Assembly (NCBI RefSeq): GCF_004135935.1
Contig: NZ_CP025086.1
Span: 1,798,001 to 1,862,000, forward strand
Length of the DNA stretch: 64,000 nucleotides
Direction of reading: 5' to 3'
Source of the DNA: Methylovirgula ligni
GTDB taxonomy: Bacteria; Pseudomonadota; Alphaproteobacteria; Rhizobiales; Beijerinckiaceae
Positions 19,387 to 29,615 of this stretch are shown piece after piece. The notes under the pieces are model-generated. The model had not been told where the DNA came from and did no database searches. It saw nothing but the letters and a program-made list of their open reading frames with translations. The translations under genes and the position numbers were made by a program. Numbering within the stretch: the first letter of the stretch is position 1; every line of letters begins with the position of its first letter.

Positions 19387-19412
19387 ATTTGGTGCGCCGG
19401 GGAGACTTGCGC

Positions 19413-21578
19413 ATGCGTGATTATCAGGAAGTCGGCGGCCTCAAAGTCGCGAAGGATCTTTACGATTTTATCGAGGCCGAGGCCCTGCCGGGCACCGGCG
19501 TCGCCGCGAGCGCATTTTGGGACGGGTTCGAGAGGCTCATCGGCGAATATGCGCCGCAGATCGCCGCGCAGCTGAAAATCCGCGACGATTTGCAGGCGCA
19601 GATCGACGCCTATCACCTGGGCCATCGCGGCCGGCCGTTCGATCCGGCGGATTACGAGCGGTTTCTGCGCGAGATCGGCTATCTCGTGCCGGAGCCCGCC
19701 GACTTCTCCATTTCGACCGAGGATGTCGATGCGGAGATTGCGCTCGTGCCCGGCCCGCAGCTGGTCGTGCCGGTGTCGAACGCGCGTTATGTTCTGAATG
19801 CCGCCAATGCGCGCTGGGGCTCGCTCTATGAGGCGCTCTACAGCACCGACGCAATTTCCCACGCCGACGGCGGGGAGCGCGGCAAGGGCTACAACAAAAT
19901 CCGCGGAGCGCGCGTCACCGCCTGGGGGCGGGAATTTCTGGATGCGTCGGCGCCGCTTTCCGGCGCGAGCCATAGCGAGGTCGCGGCCTATCGCATCGGT
20001 GACGGCAAGCTCGTTGCCAAGCTCACCAACGGTTCCGAAACAGGCTTGCAGAACCCGGGGCAATTTCGGGGCTATCGCGGCGAGGTTAGCGCGCCGCGCG
20101 CGCTGCTTCTGCGCAATAACGGGCTGCATGTCGAAATTGTCATTGACCGGGAAAGCCGCATCGGTGCGGACGATCTCGCCGGCGTTGCCGATATTGTCGT
20201 CGAGGCGGCGCTGACTGCGATCATGGACCTCGAGGACAGCGTTGCCGCGGTCGATGCCGCCGACAAGGTCGCGCTCTATCGCAATATTCTCGGCCTGATG
20301 CGGGGCACGATCTCCACGCAGGTGGAGAAGAACGGCCGGCTGGTCGAGCGCCATCTTGCCGACGACCGCCTCTTTATTGAGCCCGATGGCACATCGCTCG
20401 CGCTGTCCGGCCGCAGCCTGCTGCTGGTGCGCAATGTTGGCCATCATATGATGACCGACGCCGTGCTCGATGCGAACGGTGCACAAATCCCGGAGACTTT
20501 GCTCGATGCCGCCGTGACGTCGCTCGCCGCGATCCACGATTTGCATCGGCAGGGGCGGCGCAACAGCGCCAAGGGTTCCGTCTATATCGTGAAGCCGAAG
20601 ATGCACGGGCCGGCGGAAGTCGCGCTGGCGGATCGCTTCTTCGCCTCGGTCGAGGATTTCCTCGGTCTGCGGCGCCACACGCTCAAAATGGGCATCATGG
20701 ATGAGGAGCGGCGCACGACCGTCAATCTCAAGGCGGCGATCGCGGCGGCGAAACATCGCGTCGTCTTCATCAACACCGGTTTCCTCGATCGCACCGGCGA
20801 CGAAATCCATACCTCAATCGAGGCGGGGCCGATGGTGCGTAAGGAGGATATGAAGAAGACCAAATGGCTCGCGGCCTACGAGGATTGGAACGTCGATGTC
20901 GGCCTGCGCTGCGGTCTGCCGGGCCGGGCGCAGATCGGCAAGGGTATGTGGGCGATGCCGGACAGTATGGCCGATATGCTGCTCGACAAGATTCCGCATC
21001 TGACCTCCGGCGCCAACACCGCCTGGGTGCCCTCGCCGACCGCGGCGATTCTGCATGCGACGCATTACCATCGCGTCGATGTCGTGAACCGGCAGAAGGA
21101 ATTGCGTAGCCGGCCGCATGCGAAATTGTCCGATCTGCTGACCATCCCGGTCTCGCGCGGCAATTTCGCGCCGGACGAGGTGCAGGAGGAACTCGACAAC
21201 AATTGCCAGGGCATTCTCGGCTATGTCGTGCGCTGGGTGGACCAGGGCATTGGCTGCTCCAAAGTGCTCGACATTCACGATGTTTCGCGGATGGAGGATC
21301 GTGCCACTTTGCGCATCTCGAGCCAGCACATCGCCAATTGGCTGCTGCATGGCATCGTCAGCGAATCGCAGGTCGCCGAGACGCTGAAGCGGATGGCGAA
21401 AGTCGTCGATCGGCAGAACGATGGCGACAAAGCCTATCGGCCGATGGCGCCTGGCTTCGACGGGCCGGCCTTCAAGGCGGCGGAGGATCTGATCTTCAAG
21501 GGCCGGGTTCAGCCGAACGGCTATACCGAATGGATTCTCCACGACCGCCGCCGCGAGGCGAAGGGGCAGGCGGCTTAG
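19413..21578 (+). CDS. glcB: malate synthase G
   Basis: This 721-residue monomeric enzyme condenses glyoxylate and acetyl-CoA to malate. The TIM-barrel signatures [32 protein letters not shown] and [15 protein letters not shown] are present, with the catalytic region [11 protein letters not shown] represented by [18 protein letters not shown] long N-terminal clasp and an inserted alpha/beta domain give the usual G-type length. The ATG at 19413 follows GGGGAGA. The frame is open far upstream through pckA in another phase, but that part is antisense-like shadow of pckA. Pairing with pckA suggests glyoxylate assimilation feeding gluconeogenesis; isocitrate lyase is not in this window. Confidence 0.97.
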   Translation: MRDYQEVGGLKVAKDLYDFIEAEALPGTGVAASAFWDGFERLIGEYAPQIAAQLKIRDDLQAQIDAYHLGHRGRPFDPADYERFLREIGYLVPEPADFSISTEDVDAEIALVPGPQLVVPVSNARYVLNAANARWGSLYEALYSTDAISHADGGERGKGYNKIRGARVTAWGREFLDASAPLSGASHSEVAAYRIGDGKLVAKLTNGSETGLQNPGQFRGYRGEVSAPRALLLRNNGLHVEIVIDRESRIGADDLAGVADIVVEAALTAIMDLEDSVAAVDAADKVALYRNILGLMRGTISTQVEKNGRLVERHLADDRLFIEPDGTSLALSGRSLLLVRNVGHHMMTDAVLDANGAQIPETLLDAAVTSLAAIHDLHRQGRRNSAKGSVYIVKPKMHGPAEVALADRFFASVEDFLGLRRHTLKMGIMDEERRTTVNLKAAIAAAKHRVVFINTGFLDRTGDEIHTSIEAGPMVRKEDMKKTKWLAAYEDWNVDVGLRCGLPGRAQIGKGMWAMPDSMADMLLDKIPHLTSGANTAWVPSPTAAILHATHYHRVDVVNRQKELRSRPHAKLSDLLTIPVSRGNFAPDEVQEELDNNCQGILGYVVRWVDQGIGCSKVLDIHDVSRMEDRATLRISSQHIANWLLHGIVSESQVAETLKRMAKVVDRQNDGDKAYRPMAPGFDGPAFKAAEDLIFKGRVQPNGYTEWILHDRRREAKGQAA

Positions 21579-21580
21579 CC

Positions 21581-21659
21581 GCCGTCATTGCGACGAGCGT
21601 TAGCGACGAAGCAATCCAGCAGCGACTCTGGATTGCTTCGCTTCGCTCGCAATGACGGC
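21581..21659. repeat. intergenic palindromic repeat
   Basis: GCCGTCATTGC (21581-21591) pairs with GCAATGACGGC (21649-21659). An inner perfect pair, CGAAGCAATCCAG (21607-21619) and CTGGATTGCTTCG (21628-21640), forms a long stem. It fills the gap between convergent glcB and the MFS gene and may terminate both. A degenerate copy is at 16186-16255 and a lone arm near 49168-49178. Confidence 0.85.
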
Positions 21660-22867
21660 TATTCCGCCGCGTCTTCCACAAGCTTCGGCTCGCCCTCGAT
21701 GCGGCTGTCGATGACGACCGACAGAAACCAGATGGCGAGGCCGCCGAAGGCCAGCGCGAAGCCCACCCAGCCGGTCGATGTCCAGCCGAAACCTGCGCCG
21801 ATGGCGATGCCGCCGAGCCAGGGGCCGATCGCATTGGCGGTGTTGAAGGCAGAATGATTGAGCGCTGCGGGAAGCGCCTGCGCCTCGCCGGACACATCCA
21901 TGAGCCGCGTCTGGAGAACGGTGCCGAGCGCGCCGCCGCAGCCGATGAGAAAGACATCGAGCGTAATGGTCCAGATATTATGTGCCGCAAATGCATAGAG
22001 GGCGAGCGTGCCGGCGGTCCAGACGAGCAGGACGCCGGCGGTCGGCATCAAGGCGCGGTCGGCGAAGCGCGGGATGACGAGATTGCCCGCCGTGAGGCCG
22101 AGGCCGAAAGCGCAGAGGACGATCGGCAGAAAGAAGGCCGAGACATGGGTGACCGCGGCGAGCGTCGAAGCGAGATAGGTATAGACGGAAAAAAGGCCGC
22201 CGAAGCCGATCGCACCGATGCCGAGCGTGAGCCAGACCTGCGGGCGCTTCAGCGCCGCAAGTTCGGCGAGCGGGCTCGCCGTTCGGTCCGGCGCATCGCG
22301 CGGCGTGAGCAAAGCGACGCCGATCAAAGCTGCGATTCCGAGAAGCGCGACGAGGGCGAAGCTCCAGCGCCAGCCCACCGCCTGGCCGAACCAGTTGGCG
22401 AGGGGAACGCCCAGAACCGTCGCGCCGGTCAGGCCGAGGAAAATCTGTCCTATCGCTTGCGTGCGCTTGTTGGCGGGTACGAGCGAGGAAGCAACCACCG
22501 CGGCAATGCCGAAATAGGCGCCATGCGGCAGTCCGCTGAGGAAGCGGAAGGCGACGAGCCAGCCGAAGGATGGAGCCAAAGCCGCGAGCGCGTTGCCGGC
22601 GGCGAACAGACCCATCAGCAGGATTAGTAAGGTCTGCCGCGACATCCGCGCCGCCAGCACGGCGATGATCGGCGCGCCGACGACGACGCCCAGGGCATAG
22701 GCACTAATCGCATGGCCTGCGGTCGGCGCATCGACGCCGAGGTCGCGGGCGAAATAGGGCAGCAGGCTCATCGTCGCGAATTCGGTGACACCGATGGCGA
22801 AGCCCCCCATTGCCAGCGCGAAAATCACAAGGCTCGGCCAAGGCTGTTTGGCTTCCTGCTCGGTCAC
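21659..22867 (-). CDS. MFS transporter, DHA1 family (AraJ/YdhP-like)
   Basis: This 402-residue inner-membrane protein has twelve predicted helices in two bundles. The first helix reads LVIFALAMGGFAIGVTEFAT and carries the GVTEF signature of the AraJ/YdhP sugar-efflux-like branch. The loop between helices 2 and 3 has a degenerate motif A (AARMSRQTLL), and RFLSGLPHGAYFGIA follows. Members export sugars, arabinose analogues or drugs by proton antiport. The start is GTG 22867 with GGAGA upstream. It stands alone, convergent to glcB. The substrate is unknown. Confidence 0.9.
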   Translation of the reverse strand: MTEQEAKQPWPSLVIFALAMGGFAIGVTEFATMSLLPYFARDLGVDAPTAGHAISAYALGVVVGAPIIAVLAARMSRQTLLILLMGLFAAGNALAALAPSFGWLVAFRFLSGLPHGAYFGIAAVVASSLVPANKRTQAIGQIFLGLTGATVLGVPLANWFGQAVGWRWSFALVALLGIAALIGVALLTPRDAPDRTASPLAELAALKRPQVWLTLGIGAIGFGGLFSVYTYLASTLAAVTHVSAFFLPIVLCAFGLGLTAGNLVIPRFADRALMPTAGVLLVWTAGTLALYAFAAHNIWTITLDVFLIGCGGALGTVLQTRLMDVSGEAQALPAALNHSAFNTANAIGPWLGGIAIGAGFGWTSTGWVGFALAFGGLAIWFLSVVIDSRIEGEPKLVEDAAE

Positions 22868-23081
22868 TTAATTCTCCACCCGCAACGCGGCTTCTGCTCC
22901 TCCCTGTCTGCCCGCGATTGTGCGGGCTTTTTGCGATTCGCGATGGAACATGGCCAACAAGATCGCCGTAAACAAGGCTTGGTCCGGTTTTAGCGGATTT
23001 CACAGCTTCACCGATCCGTGAGCGGAGCTGTTGTGGTCTATGGCAAAGCTGGGCCGAAGGCATGCTCGGCGAGGGTAGAAA

Positions 23082-23121
23082 ATCGAGAGCAACTGCGACG
23101 CGTGTCGCAGTTGCTCTCGAT
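23082..23121 (-). terminator. perfect 18-bp hairpin terminator
   Basis: ATCGAGAGCAACTGCGAC (23082-23099) and its exact reverse complement (23104-23121) flank a GCGT loop. Read on the minus strand it follows the stop of the Sel1 gene by 16 bp and is followed by TTTTC-like T-rich sequence. It fits a Rho-independent terminator for that gene. Confidence 0.7.
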
Positions 23122-23136
23122 CGTATATGGATTGCT

Positions 23137-25581
23137 TTACGGTAGTGGCCGCCAGTGCGCGACGAGGTCTTTTGCCTGTTTGATTTGGGCCTCGGTCAAT
23201 TTGTCGGTCATGATGTCGCGATTGCTTTGCGCAGTTGCGCGATTGCCCACGGGTCCGTGCTCGGCGGCGAGCGTGAACCATTTGTAGGCTTCGACATAAT
23301 CCTGCTTCAGGCCCTGGCCGTCGGCGTAGAGAAGGCCGAGATTGCTTTGCGCGAAGGCATCGCCACGCTCCGCCGCTTTGGCGTACCATTTCGCGGCCTC
23401 GGCATAATCCTGCTTCACGCCCTGGCCGCGTTGATAGAGCAGGGCAAGGCCCGTCTCGGCGAAGAGATCGCCCTTGTCCGCCGCCTTGCGATACCAATTC
23501 GCGGCTTCCGTATAATCCTGCTTCACGCCTTGACCCTTGGCATAGAACAGGGCGAGCGTGCTCTGCGCGAACACATTGCCCTGATCGGCGGCCTTGCGAT
23601 ACCAGTCGGCGGCTTGCGCATAATCCTGTTTGACGCCCTGGCCCTTCTCATACAGCTGGGCGAGGGCGACCTGCGCTGCGACAATGCCGTGCTCCGCCGC
23701 TTTGCGGTAATAGGTTGCGGCGGCGGTATAGTCCTGCTTGACGCCCGTGCCTCCAGCATAGAGCAAAGCGAGATTGAACGCCGCGCTGGGGTCGCCCGCA
23801 TCCGCCGCTTTGGCGTACCATTTCGCCGCCTCAGCATAATCCTGCGTGACGCCCTGGCCGTGCCGGTAGAGCAGGCCGAGGCTCGCGGCGGCGAAGGTAT
23901 CGCCCTTCTCGGCTGCCGCGCGATACCATTTGGCTGCGGCAGCATAATCCTGCTTGACGCCTTCGCCCTTCGCATAGAGGAGGCCGAGATTGGCCGCTGC
24001 CGCTGTATCGCCTTGCGCCGCTGCTTTCTCGAACCAGGCCGTGGCCTGCTGATAATCCTGCGGCACGCCGGCGCCGGTGGCGTAAAGTGCGCCGAGCTTG
24101 GCTTCAGCCCCGGCAAAGCCCTTGTCGGCCGCCTTGCGATAGAGACTTGCTGCCTGCGTCAAATCCTTGGTGACGCCCGCGCCCGTTTCATAGGCGTGCG
24201 CGAGGGCGAGCGTTGCGGCGAGATCGCCCTGATCGGCGGCTTTCTGATACCAGGCCGCCGCCTGCGCCGGGTCTTTCGTCACGCCCAGCCCCGCGGCATA
24301 GAGGTGTGCGAGATTGCTTTGCGCGGTGACATTGCCGCGTGCCGCCGCCGCGCCGAAGAGGCGCGCAGCCTCCGTATAATCCGGCGCGCCGCTCGGGCCG
24401 CCTTTGGCGAGGAGAAGGGCGAGATTGATCTCGCTCGCGAGATCGCCTTTGTCGGCGGCCTTGCGATAGAGATCGCGGGCCTTGGCATAATCCTCAGGCA
24501 CGCCGCGGCCTTCGGCATAGAGCCGCGCCAGATTGGCTTCAGCCGCCACATCGCCCTGCGCCGCTGCCTTTTCCAGCCAGAGCGCCGCCTGCGCTTCATC
24601 CCGCGCCACGCCCGATCCCTGAAGATAGAGCAGGCCAAGACGCACCTCCGCTGCGGCGTTGCCTTGCTCGGCCGCCTTGCGATACCAAAGCGCCGCTTGC
24701 GCATAATCCTGCTTCGTGCCGCGGCCCTGCGCGTAAAATGTGCCGAGCACGCTCTGCGCGTAGACGCTGCCTTGCGCTGCCGCCTTCTGATAGAGCGCGA
24801 ACGCCGCGGCTTCGTCCTTTTCGGCGCCCTTGCCGCTCGCCAGCAAATCGGCGAGATGCGTCTCGGCCGCGACGTCGCCCTTTTCCGCCGCCTTGCGATA
24901 GAGCGCGACGGCCTCGGCTGCATCGTGCTTCACCGCGTGTTCGCCACTGAGCAGAGAGGCGAGGGCGGATTGCGCATATGAATTGCCCTTGTCGGCGGCC
25001 TTGCGCAGCCAGATCGCAGCCTCGTGTTCGTCCCTGGCGACGCCTTCACCGCGCAGATAAAGCGCGGCGAGATTGACCTCAGCCGCGACGTCGCCTTTCT
25101 CCGCCGCCTTGCGATACCAGTTTGCGGCCTCGGCATAGTCTTGCTTGACGCCCTGGCCCTTGGCGTAGAGACGGGCGAGGCTGCCGGCGGCGAAAGTGAC
25201 GCCCTGATCGGCGGCCTTGCGATACCAGCTCGCAGCTTGCGCATAATCCTGCGTCACGCCGCGGCCCTCGGCATAGAAGAGAGCGAGGTTGGTCTGGGCG
25301 AAGGCATTGCCCTTTTCGGCCGCCTTGCGATACCAGCCTGCCGCCGCGGCATAATCCTGCGGCACGCCCTGGCCCTTGGCGTAGATGAGGCCAAGCGTCA
25401 TCGCCGCATAGGCGTCGCCGTGCTCGGCGAGCGGCTTCAAGAGCTGAAGCGCCTTATCGAAATCGCCGTGGCTATAGGCGGCCGCGCCCTTCTGCAGCGC
25501 ATCGCCCCCAGCTGGCAGCGCAACCGGCGCCGCCGCCAAAAGCCAAAAGCCCGCAAATCCAAATCTCACTAAAGTCCGCAC
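23137..25581 (-). CDS. exported Sel1-repeat (SLR) protein, 20 repeats
   Basis: This 814-residue protein starts with a signal peptide (RTLVRFGFAGFWLLAAAP) and then consists of about 20 back-to-back Sel1-like repeats of 36 residues, one of them 37. The consensus is A-x-L-x-x-L-Y-x-x-G-x-G-V-x-Q-D-Y-x-x-A. The last 40 residues form a helical cap with no repeat. Sel1 arrays make an alpha-solenoid that scaffolds protein complexes, often in the periplasm and at the cell envelope. GTG 25581 is chosen because GAGGAG lies 6 bases upstream; an ATG at 25617 would break the signal peptide. It is divergent from tonB. The binding partner is not evident. Confidence 0.9.
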   Translation of the reverse strand: MRTLVRFGFAGFWLLAAAPVALPAGGDALQKGAAAYSHGDFDKALQLLKPLAEHGDAYAAMTLGLIYAKGQGVPQDYAAAAGWYRKAAEKGNAFAQTNLALFYAEGRGVTQDYAQAASWYRKAADQGVTFAAGSLARLYAKGQGVKQDYAEAANWYRKAAEKGDVAAEVNLAALYLRGEGVARDEHEAAIWLRKAADKGNSYAQSALASLLSGEHAVKHDAAEAVALYRKAAEKGDVAAETHLADLLASGKGAEKDEAAAFALYQKAAAQGSVYAQSVLGTFYAQGRGTKQDYAQAALWYRKAAEQGNAAAEVRLGLLYLQGSGVARDEAQAALWLEKAAAQGDVAAEANLARLYAEGRGVPEDYAKARDLYRKAADKGDLASEINLALLLAKGGPSGAPDYTEAARLFGAAAARGNVTAQSNLAHLYAAGLGVTKDPAQAAAWYQKAADQGDLAATLALAHAYETGAGVTKDLTQAASLYRKAADKGFAGAEAKLGALYATGAGVPQDYQQATAWFEKAAAQGDTAAAANLGLLYAKGEGVKQDYAAAAKWYRAAAEKGDTFAAASLGLLYRHGQGVTQDYAEAAKWYAKAADAGDPSAAFNLALLYAGGTGVKQDYTAAATYYRKAAEHGIVAAQVALAQLYEKGQGVKQDYAQAADWYRKAADQGNVFAQSTLALFYAKGQGVKQDYTEAANWYRKAADKGDLFAETGLALLYQRGQGVKQDYAEAAKWYAKAAERGDAFAQSNLGLLYADGQGLKQDYVEAYKWFTLAAEHGPVGNRATAQSNRDIMTDKLTEAQIKQAKDLVAHWRPLP

Positions 25582-25754
25582 CGCCGACTCCTCTTTATGG
25601 CTTGAAAGACCAGACAATCATGTCTGGCAAGACCGGCTGCCGCTCGGCCCAACCTTTTGGCCCCGCCGTCGCGCCGTTTTGCTCTGCAAAAAATGATTGT
25701 ATGATGTTTCCATCAGTTTTATAGAGTAAGTAGACAATATGGAAGAGGTCAATG

Positions 25755-26573
25755 ATGACGGCTGTTTCGGCGCCGCGGGATTTTGCTTTTGCCGACGAAG
25801 AGGAAGCACCAGCCTCATCTGTGACTGGCGGCGCGCATTCACTGCTTGAGCATTATCATGTTCGTCCGGCGTATGTTGCGCAGGGTGTGGCATTGGTGGC
25901 GTATGCGCTGGCGCTGGTTGGCCTGTGCTATCTTGCGAAGCCGAAGCCGATCCCGCAAGACGATCCGATCGAGCTGACGATGGTGGCGGACGATAATCCC
26001 GCGCCGCTGGATACGCCGGATACGACGCCGACCCCGCCGGACGTTGCCGAACAGACGCCGGATACCCCGCCAGTCACCGACCCTACGCCGCCGGAGCAGA
26101 CCGCGCTGGCGACGCCGGACACGCCGCCGCCGGACCAGGATGTGCCGCCGCCGGCGCTCGACCAGCAGGAGACGGTCGCGCCGGTGCCGCCGCCCCCGCC
26201 CGTCGCCGTCCAGCATAGGCCGAAGCCGAGAACCGTTGCAGCGCATACGGCCAGCCCCCGGCATGTGGCGGCTGCGAGCGGCGCCAGCCGCGCCTCGAAT
26301 GCCTTGCCGTCCTATTATGCCAATGAGGTGCATGCCCGCATCGCGCGGGTTGCCAGCGAGACCGCACCGGATGGCTTCACCGGCAGCGGGCGGGTGCCCT
26401 ATCGCATCGTGATCAGCCCCTCGGGCGATCTGATTTCGAAGAGCATTACACCGTCCGGCAACGCCGCCTTCGACCGTGCCGCGGCCGAAGCTTTGGAGCG
26501 GGCGGCGCCGTTCCCGGCGACGGGAACCGCGCGCCCTGTCTCGCTCTACGGCGCCATCGCCTATCGCAACTGA
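25755..26573 (+). CDS. tonB: TonB-like energy transducer
   Basis: This 272-residue protein carries an N-terminal signal anchor ([20 protein letters not shown]), a long proline/threonine/acidic spacer that spans the periplasm, and a C-terminal TonB domain ([20 protein letters not shown] then [14 protein letters not shown]). It passes proton-motive energy from ExbB/ExbD to outer-membrane receptors. The spacer is unusually rich in TPDTPP-like repeats. Two ATGs are adjacent; the second, 25755, is better spaced from the GGAAGAGG site. exbB follows 27 bp downstream. The gap of about 173 bp to the divergent Sel1 gene is AT-rich near 25676-25740 and should hold the promoter. Confidence 0.9.
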   Translation: MTAVSAPRDFAFADEEEAPASSVTGGAHSLLEHYHVRPAYVAQGVALVAYALALVGLCYLAKPKPIPQDDPIELTMVADDNPAPLDTPDTTPTPPDVAEQTPDTPPVTDPTPPEQTALATPDTPPPDQDVPPPALDQQETVAPVPPPPPVAVQHRPKPRTVAAHTASPRHVAAASGASRASNALPSYYANEVHARIARVASETAPDGFTGSGRVPYRIVISPSGDLISKSITPSGNAAFDRAAAEALERAAPFPATGTARPVSLYGAIAYRN

Positions 26574-26600
26574 ATCATTTCATCAGAGGAAGAACCCGTA

Positions 26601-27341
26601 ATGTCCGATCCCGTCAGCGCGGCGAGCGCCACTGTCGCGGCCAGTCTTTCGCCGGTCGATCTGTTTCTGCATGCCGATCCGATCGTCAAAAGCGTCATCA
26701 TCCTGCTGCTGCTCGCCTCGGCCTGGGGCTGGACGATCATCATCGACAAGCTGCTGCGTCTGGCGGTGCTGAACCGGCGCGCGGGCAAGCTCATCGCCAG
26801 CGTCAAGTCAGGTCTGCCGGTGGCGACGATCGCGGAAGGCTTCGCCGATGCGCCGGCGAGCGATCCGTTCGTCTCCGTCTATCAGGCGGTGGTCGAGGAG
26901 AACAACCGCTCCGCCGACATCGTCCACACCGAGGCGCAGTCGGACAATCTGCAGGACCGGGTGCATCGGGTGGCGCAGCTTGCCAGCGGCGCCGCGCTCG
27001 AGCATCTGCAAAAACGCCTGCCCAATCTTGCGACGATCGGCGCGGTGGCGCCCTTCGTCGGCCTGTTCGGCACGGTGTGGGGCATCATGAATTCGTTCCA
27101 GGGCATCGCCAATTCGAACAACACCAGCCTGGCGGTGGTCGCGCCGGGCATCGCCGAGGCTTTGTTCGCCACGGCGCTGGGCCTTGCGGCGGCGATCCCG
27201 GCGGTCATTTTCTACAACCGCATCACCACCGACATCGGCGCCTACGGCAAGAAGCTGCACACGTTTATCGGCGTGCTCGAAGTCGAACTGTCGCGCCAGC
27301 TTTCACGAAAGGGAGATCGCAATGGCCTTCGCGCTGCGTAA
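26601..27341 (+). CDS. exbB: ExbB-like MotA/TolQ/ExbB proton channel
   Basis: This 246-residue inner-membrane protein has three transmembrane segments. The first is [20 protein letters not shown]. The conserved MotA/TolQ/ExbB core reads [20 protein letters not shown] then [20 protein letters not shown]. It forms the pentameric proton channel that, with ExbD, powers TonB. The lead sequence and length are closer to TolQ than to long ExbB forms, but the flanking tonB and exbD genes make ExbB the better name. Its end overlaps exbD by 20 bp, showing tight coupling. Confidence 0.92.
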   Translation: MSDPVSAASATVAASLSPVDLFLHADPIVKSVIILLLLASAWGWTIIIDKLLRLAVLNRRAGKLIASVKSGLPVATIAEGFADAPASDPFVSVYQAVVEENNRSADIVHTEAQSDNLQDRVHRVAQLASGAALEHLQKRLPNLATIGAVAPFVGLFGTVWGIMNSFQGIANSNNTSLAVVAPGIAEALFATALGLAAAIPAVIFYNRITTDIGAYGKKLHTFIGVLEVELSRQLSRKGDRNGLRAA

Positions 27342-27834
27342 ACACGATAGCGACTTCGAAGCCGCGCCGATGAGCGACATGAATGTCACGCCGCTCGTCG
27401 ATGTGATGCTCGTGCTGCTCATTGTCTTCATGGTCGCGGCGCCCCTGATTGCGCAGGGCGTGCCGATCAATCTGCCCAAGGTGCAGACGAAGCCGCTCAG
27501 CGATCAGAAACCACCAATCGGCGTCAGCGTTGACGCGGTGGGCCAATATTATGTCGATACCAAGCCTGTCGCTCCGGACCAACTTGTCGCCACGCTCGAC
27601 GCCGAGGATCCGACCAAGGACCGTCGCATTCATGTCCGCGCCGATTCGAATCTGCCTTACGGGCAGGTCGTCAAGGTCATGGGCCTGATCAACAGCGCCG
27701 GCTTTACCAAGGTCGCCCTCGTTTCGCAGCAGCCGGGAGCAGGCGCGCCTGCGGCCTCGCCAGGCGCTGCTGCCGCCCCCGCGGCGGTTTCCGCCCCGGC
27801 GCCAGCCGCTGCTGCTGGCGGCGCCAAGCCGTAA
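27322..27834 (+). CDS. exbD: ExbD/TolR-like biopolymer transport protein
   Basis: This 170-residue protein has one transmembrane helix ([20 protein letters not shown]) with the essential aspartate near its cytoplasmic end ([14 protein letters not shown]). A periplasmic domain follows with [20 protein letters not shown]. The C-terminus adds an alanine/proline-rich tail of about 35 residues not typical of the family. ATG 27322 has a GGGAGA site and overlaps the end of exbB, so TonB, ExbB and ExbD are made from one transcript. No peptidoglycan-binding Pal or TolB gene is nearby, which favours ExbD over TolR. Confidence 0.92.
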   Translation: MAFALRKHDSDFEAAPMSDMNVTPLVDVMLVLLIVFMVAAPLIAQGVPINLPKVQTKPLSDQKPPIGVSVDAVGQYYVDTKPVAPDQLVATLDAEDPTKDRRIHVRADSNLPYGQVVKVMGLINSAGFTKVALVSQQPGAGAPAASPGAAAAPAAVSAPAPAAAAGGAKP

Positions 27835-28214
27835 CAAGGGGCCTTCCTTTCGGGGGCCTGTCGTTGCCGCTTCACGATGATACGTGAGCGGCAACGCTCC
27901 CCGGCTTTCCTATTCGCGAACCGAATTCGTCCGGGGCTGCGGCGTTTATCGTCTCAGCTTCGGTGCGATTTCATTTATCCGGGCTTTCACGGAACTGCTC
28001 TTACCTAAGGCCCGCAGCGATTTTCTCAAAAAGATGTGATCGCCGGAGCCCGACGGCTGCATCTGGCGTAACGTCGCCCGCTCACTCTCGGCAAAACGCG
28101 CCGATCCCTTTATGAGTGGGCAGTGTCCGCGTCCACCGGACTACTCATTAACTCCGGGCCGCTATCTCCGGATCATCTCATCGTAACGGGTCAGCACGCA
28201 TCTCCAATTTCAAG
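27835..28214. other. intergenic region between exbD and MFS gene
   Basis: This is a stretch of 380 bases without a gene. It starts with an inverted repeat CGTTGCCGCT (27862-27871)/AGCGGCAACG (27887-27896) that may end exbD transcription, although no T-run follows. The rest presumably carries the promoter of the exporter gene at 28215. I see no other signal. Confidence 0.4.
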
Positions 28215-29615
28215 ATGTCTCCGAACTATCGCTGGATCGCGCTGATTATCGGCTGTGCATTGTTCATGGAACAAATGGATGGCACGATATTGGCGACGGC
28301 GTTGCCGACGATGGCGCATGAATTCGGCGTCCCCGCCCCAAGCATGTCGATTGCGCTCACGTCTTATCTTCTCGCGCTGGCGATTTTCATCCCCACGAGT
28401 GGGCGGCTTGCCGACCGCTTTGGCTCGCGCACCATGTTCGAGGCGGCGATTGTGCTCTTTCTGGTCGGCTCGATGCTGTCCGGGCAGGCGAGAAGCATAA
28501 GCTTCATCGTCATCGCCCGCATCGTTCAGGGTTTGGGCGGCGCGATGATGATTCCGATCGGCCGGCTTGTGCTGCTGCGCAGCGTGGACAGGCGCGACAT
28601 GATTTCGGCCATGTCGTGGCTCATCACGCCGGCCATAGTCGGCCCGGTGGTTGGACCGCCGCTCGGCGGCTTCATCGTTACTTATTTCGGCTGGCGCTGG
28701 ATTTTCTACGTCAACGTGCCGGTCGGACTTATCGGGCTCGTTCTCGTCCGGCTCTTTATTGCAGAGGTGCGGGAGGAAGCGCCGCCGGCCGATATTCCTG
28801 GTTTTTTGCTGTCCGGCGTTTCGCTGGGCTGTTTGCTCTTCGGCTTCGAACTGGGGAGTTGGCGCGGAGAGGGACAGCTCGCGCTGACCCTGATCGGTGT
28901 GGGTCTTGCTGCCGGGCTGGCCTATGTCTCCTACGCGCGCCGGCGCGTGGATCCGGTGCTTGACCTGTCGTTGATGGCGGTCCGTTCTTTCCGGCTTTCG
29001 GTGATCGCGGGATCGTTGACCCGAATTACCCAGGGCGCCCAGCCGCTGCTGCTGCCGCTGATGTTCCAGTTTGGCTTCGGATTGCCGCCGGTCACGAGCG
29101 GGATCATCACCGTCGCCGGTGCCCTCGGCTCGCTGGTGACAAAGAGCATCGCTCCCGGTGTGCTGCGCCGTTTCGGCTTCCGCCGCTGTCTCATCTTTAA
29201 TGGCGTCGCTGCGAGTGTGGGCTACGCGGTCTGTGGTTTCTTCCGACCCTCCTGGCCGGTGCCGCTTATCTTCGGCATTCTGTTCGTCTGCGGCACTTTC
29301 ATGTCGTTTCAATTTACCGCGCTGAACACGATCGCCTATGCCGAAATTTCGAAATCGCGCATAAGCGCCGCGACGAGCTTTTATGCGACCTTTCAGCAGC
29401 TGACCTTGTCGTTCGGCGTCTGCCTTGGCTCCGCCTCGCTGCAATTTGCGATGCTGATCAGCGGAAGCCCGATCCCGTTGCTATGGCATTTCACGGCCGC
29501 TTTCCTCATCGTGACCGCCATCTCGCTGCTGGCGAATTACTGGAACATGAAATTTGCCGACGACGCGGGGATGGAACTCAGCGGTTATGTACCGCGGACG
29601 GACCGGAAGACCTGA
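28215..29615 (+). CDS. MFS exporter, DHA2 family (14-TM type)
   Basis: This 466-residue inner-membrane transporter has the DHA2 layout with fourteen likely helices. The first helix reads ALIIGCALFMEQMDGTILAT, with the family's D-x-T-I-x-A-T-A-L-P motif (DGTILATALPTMA). Motif A is GRLADRFGSRTMF, and motif C is IVGPVVGPPLGGFI. DHA2 proteins export drugs, dyes and, in several bacteria, siderophores by proton antiport. It lies between tonB-exbB-exbD and a TonB-dependent receptor on the same strand, so export of a metal-binding metabolite is possible. No biosynthesis gene for one is in the window. The ribosome site is weak. Confidence 0.9.
   Translation: MSPNYRWIALIIGCALFMEQMDGTILATALPTMAHEFGVPAPSMSIALTSYLLALAIFIPTSGRLADRFGSRTMFEAAIVLFLVGSMLSGQARSISFIVIARIVQGLGGAMMIPIGRLVLLRSVDRRDMISAMSWLITPAIVGPVVGPPLGGFIVTYFGWRWIFYVNVPVGLIGLVLVRLFIAEVREEAPPADIPGFLLSGVSLGCLLFGFELGSWRGEGQLALTLIGVGLAAGLAYVSYARRRVDPVLDLSLMAVRSFRLSVIAGSLTRITQGAQPLLLPLMFQFGFGLPPVTSGIITVAGALGSLVTKSIAPGVLRRFGFRRCLIFNGVAASVGYAVCGFFRPSWPVPLIFGILFVCGTFMSFQFTALNTIAYAEISKSRISAATSFYATFQQLTLSFGVCLGSASLQFAMLISGSPIPLLWHFTAAFLIVTAISLLANYWNMKFADDAGMELSGYVPRTDRKT

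Noticed and set aside
18678-19412. Upstream extension of the malate synthase frame through pckA
   Set aside because: This part overlaps pckA in another frame and has no homology; a good ribosome site and ATG exist at 19413.
23155-24981. Plus-strand open frame of about 608 codons with repeating segments
   Set aside because: It mirrors the Sel1 repeats on the other strand; its periodicity derives from them.
23137-25581. CRISPR-like array
   Set aside because: Regular repeats of 108 bp are coding (36-residue Sel1 units) and diverge as protein repeats, with no spacers. No cas genes are present.
25640-25750. Possible Fur/Irr or RirA box before tonB
   Set aside because: The AT-rich sequence lacks a convincing symmetric match to any iron box I know.
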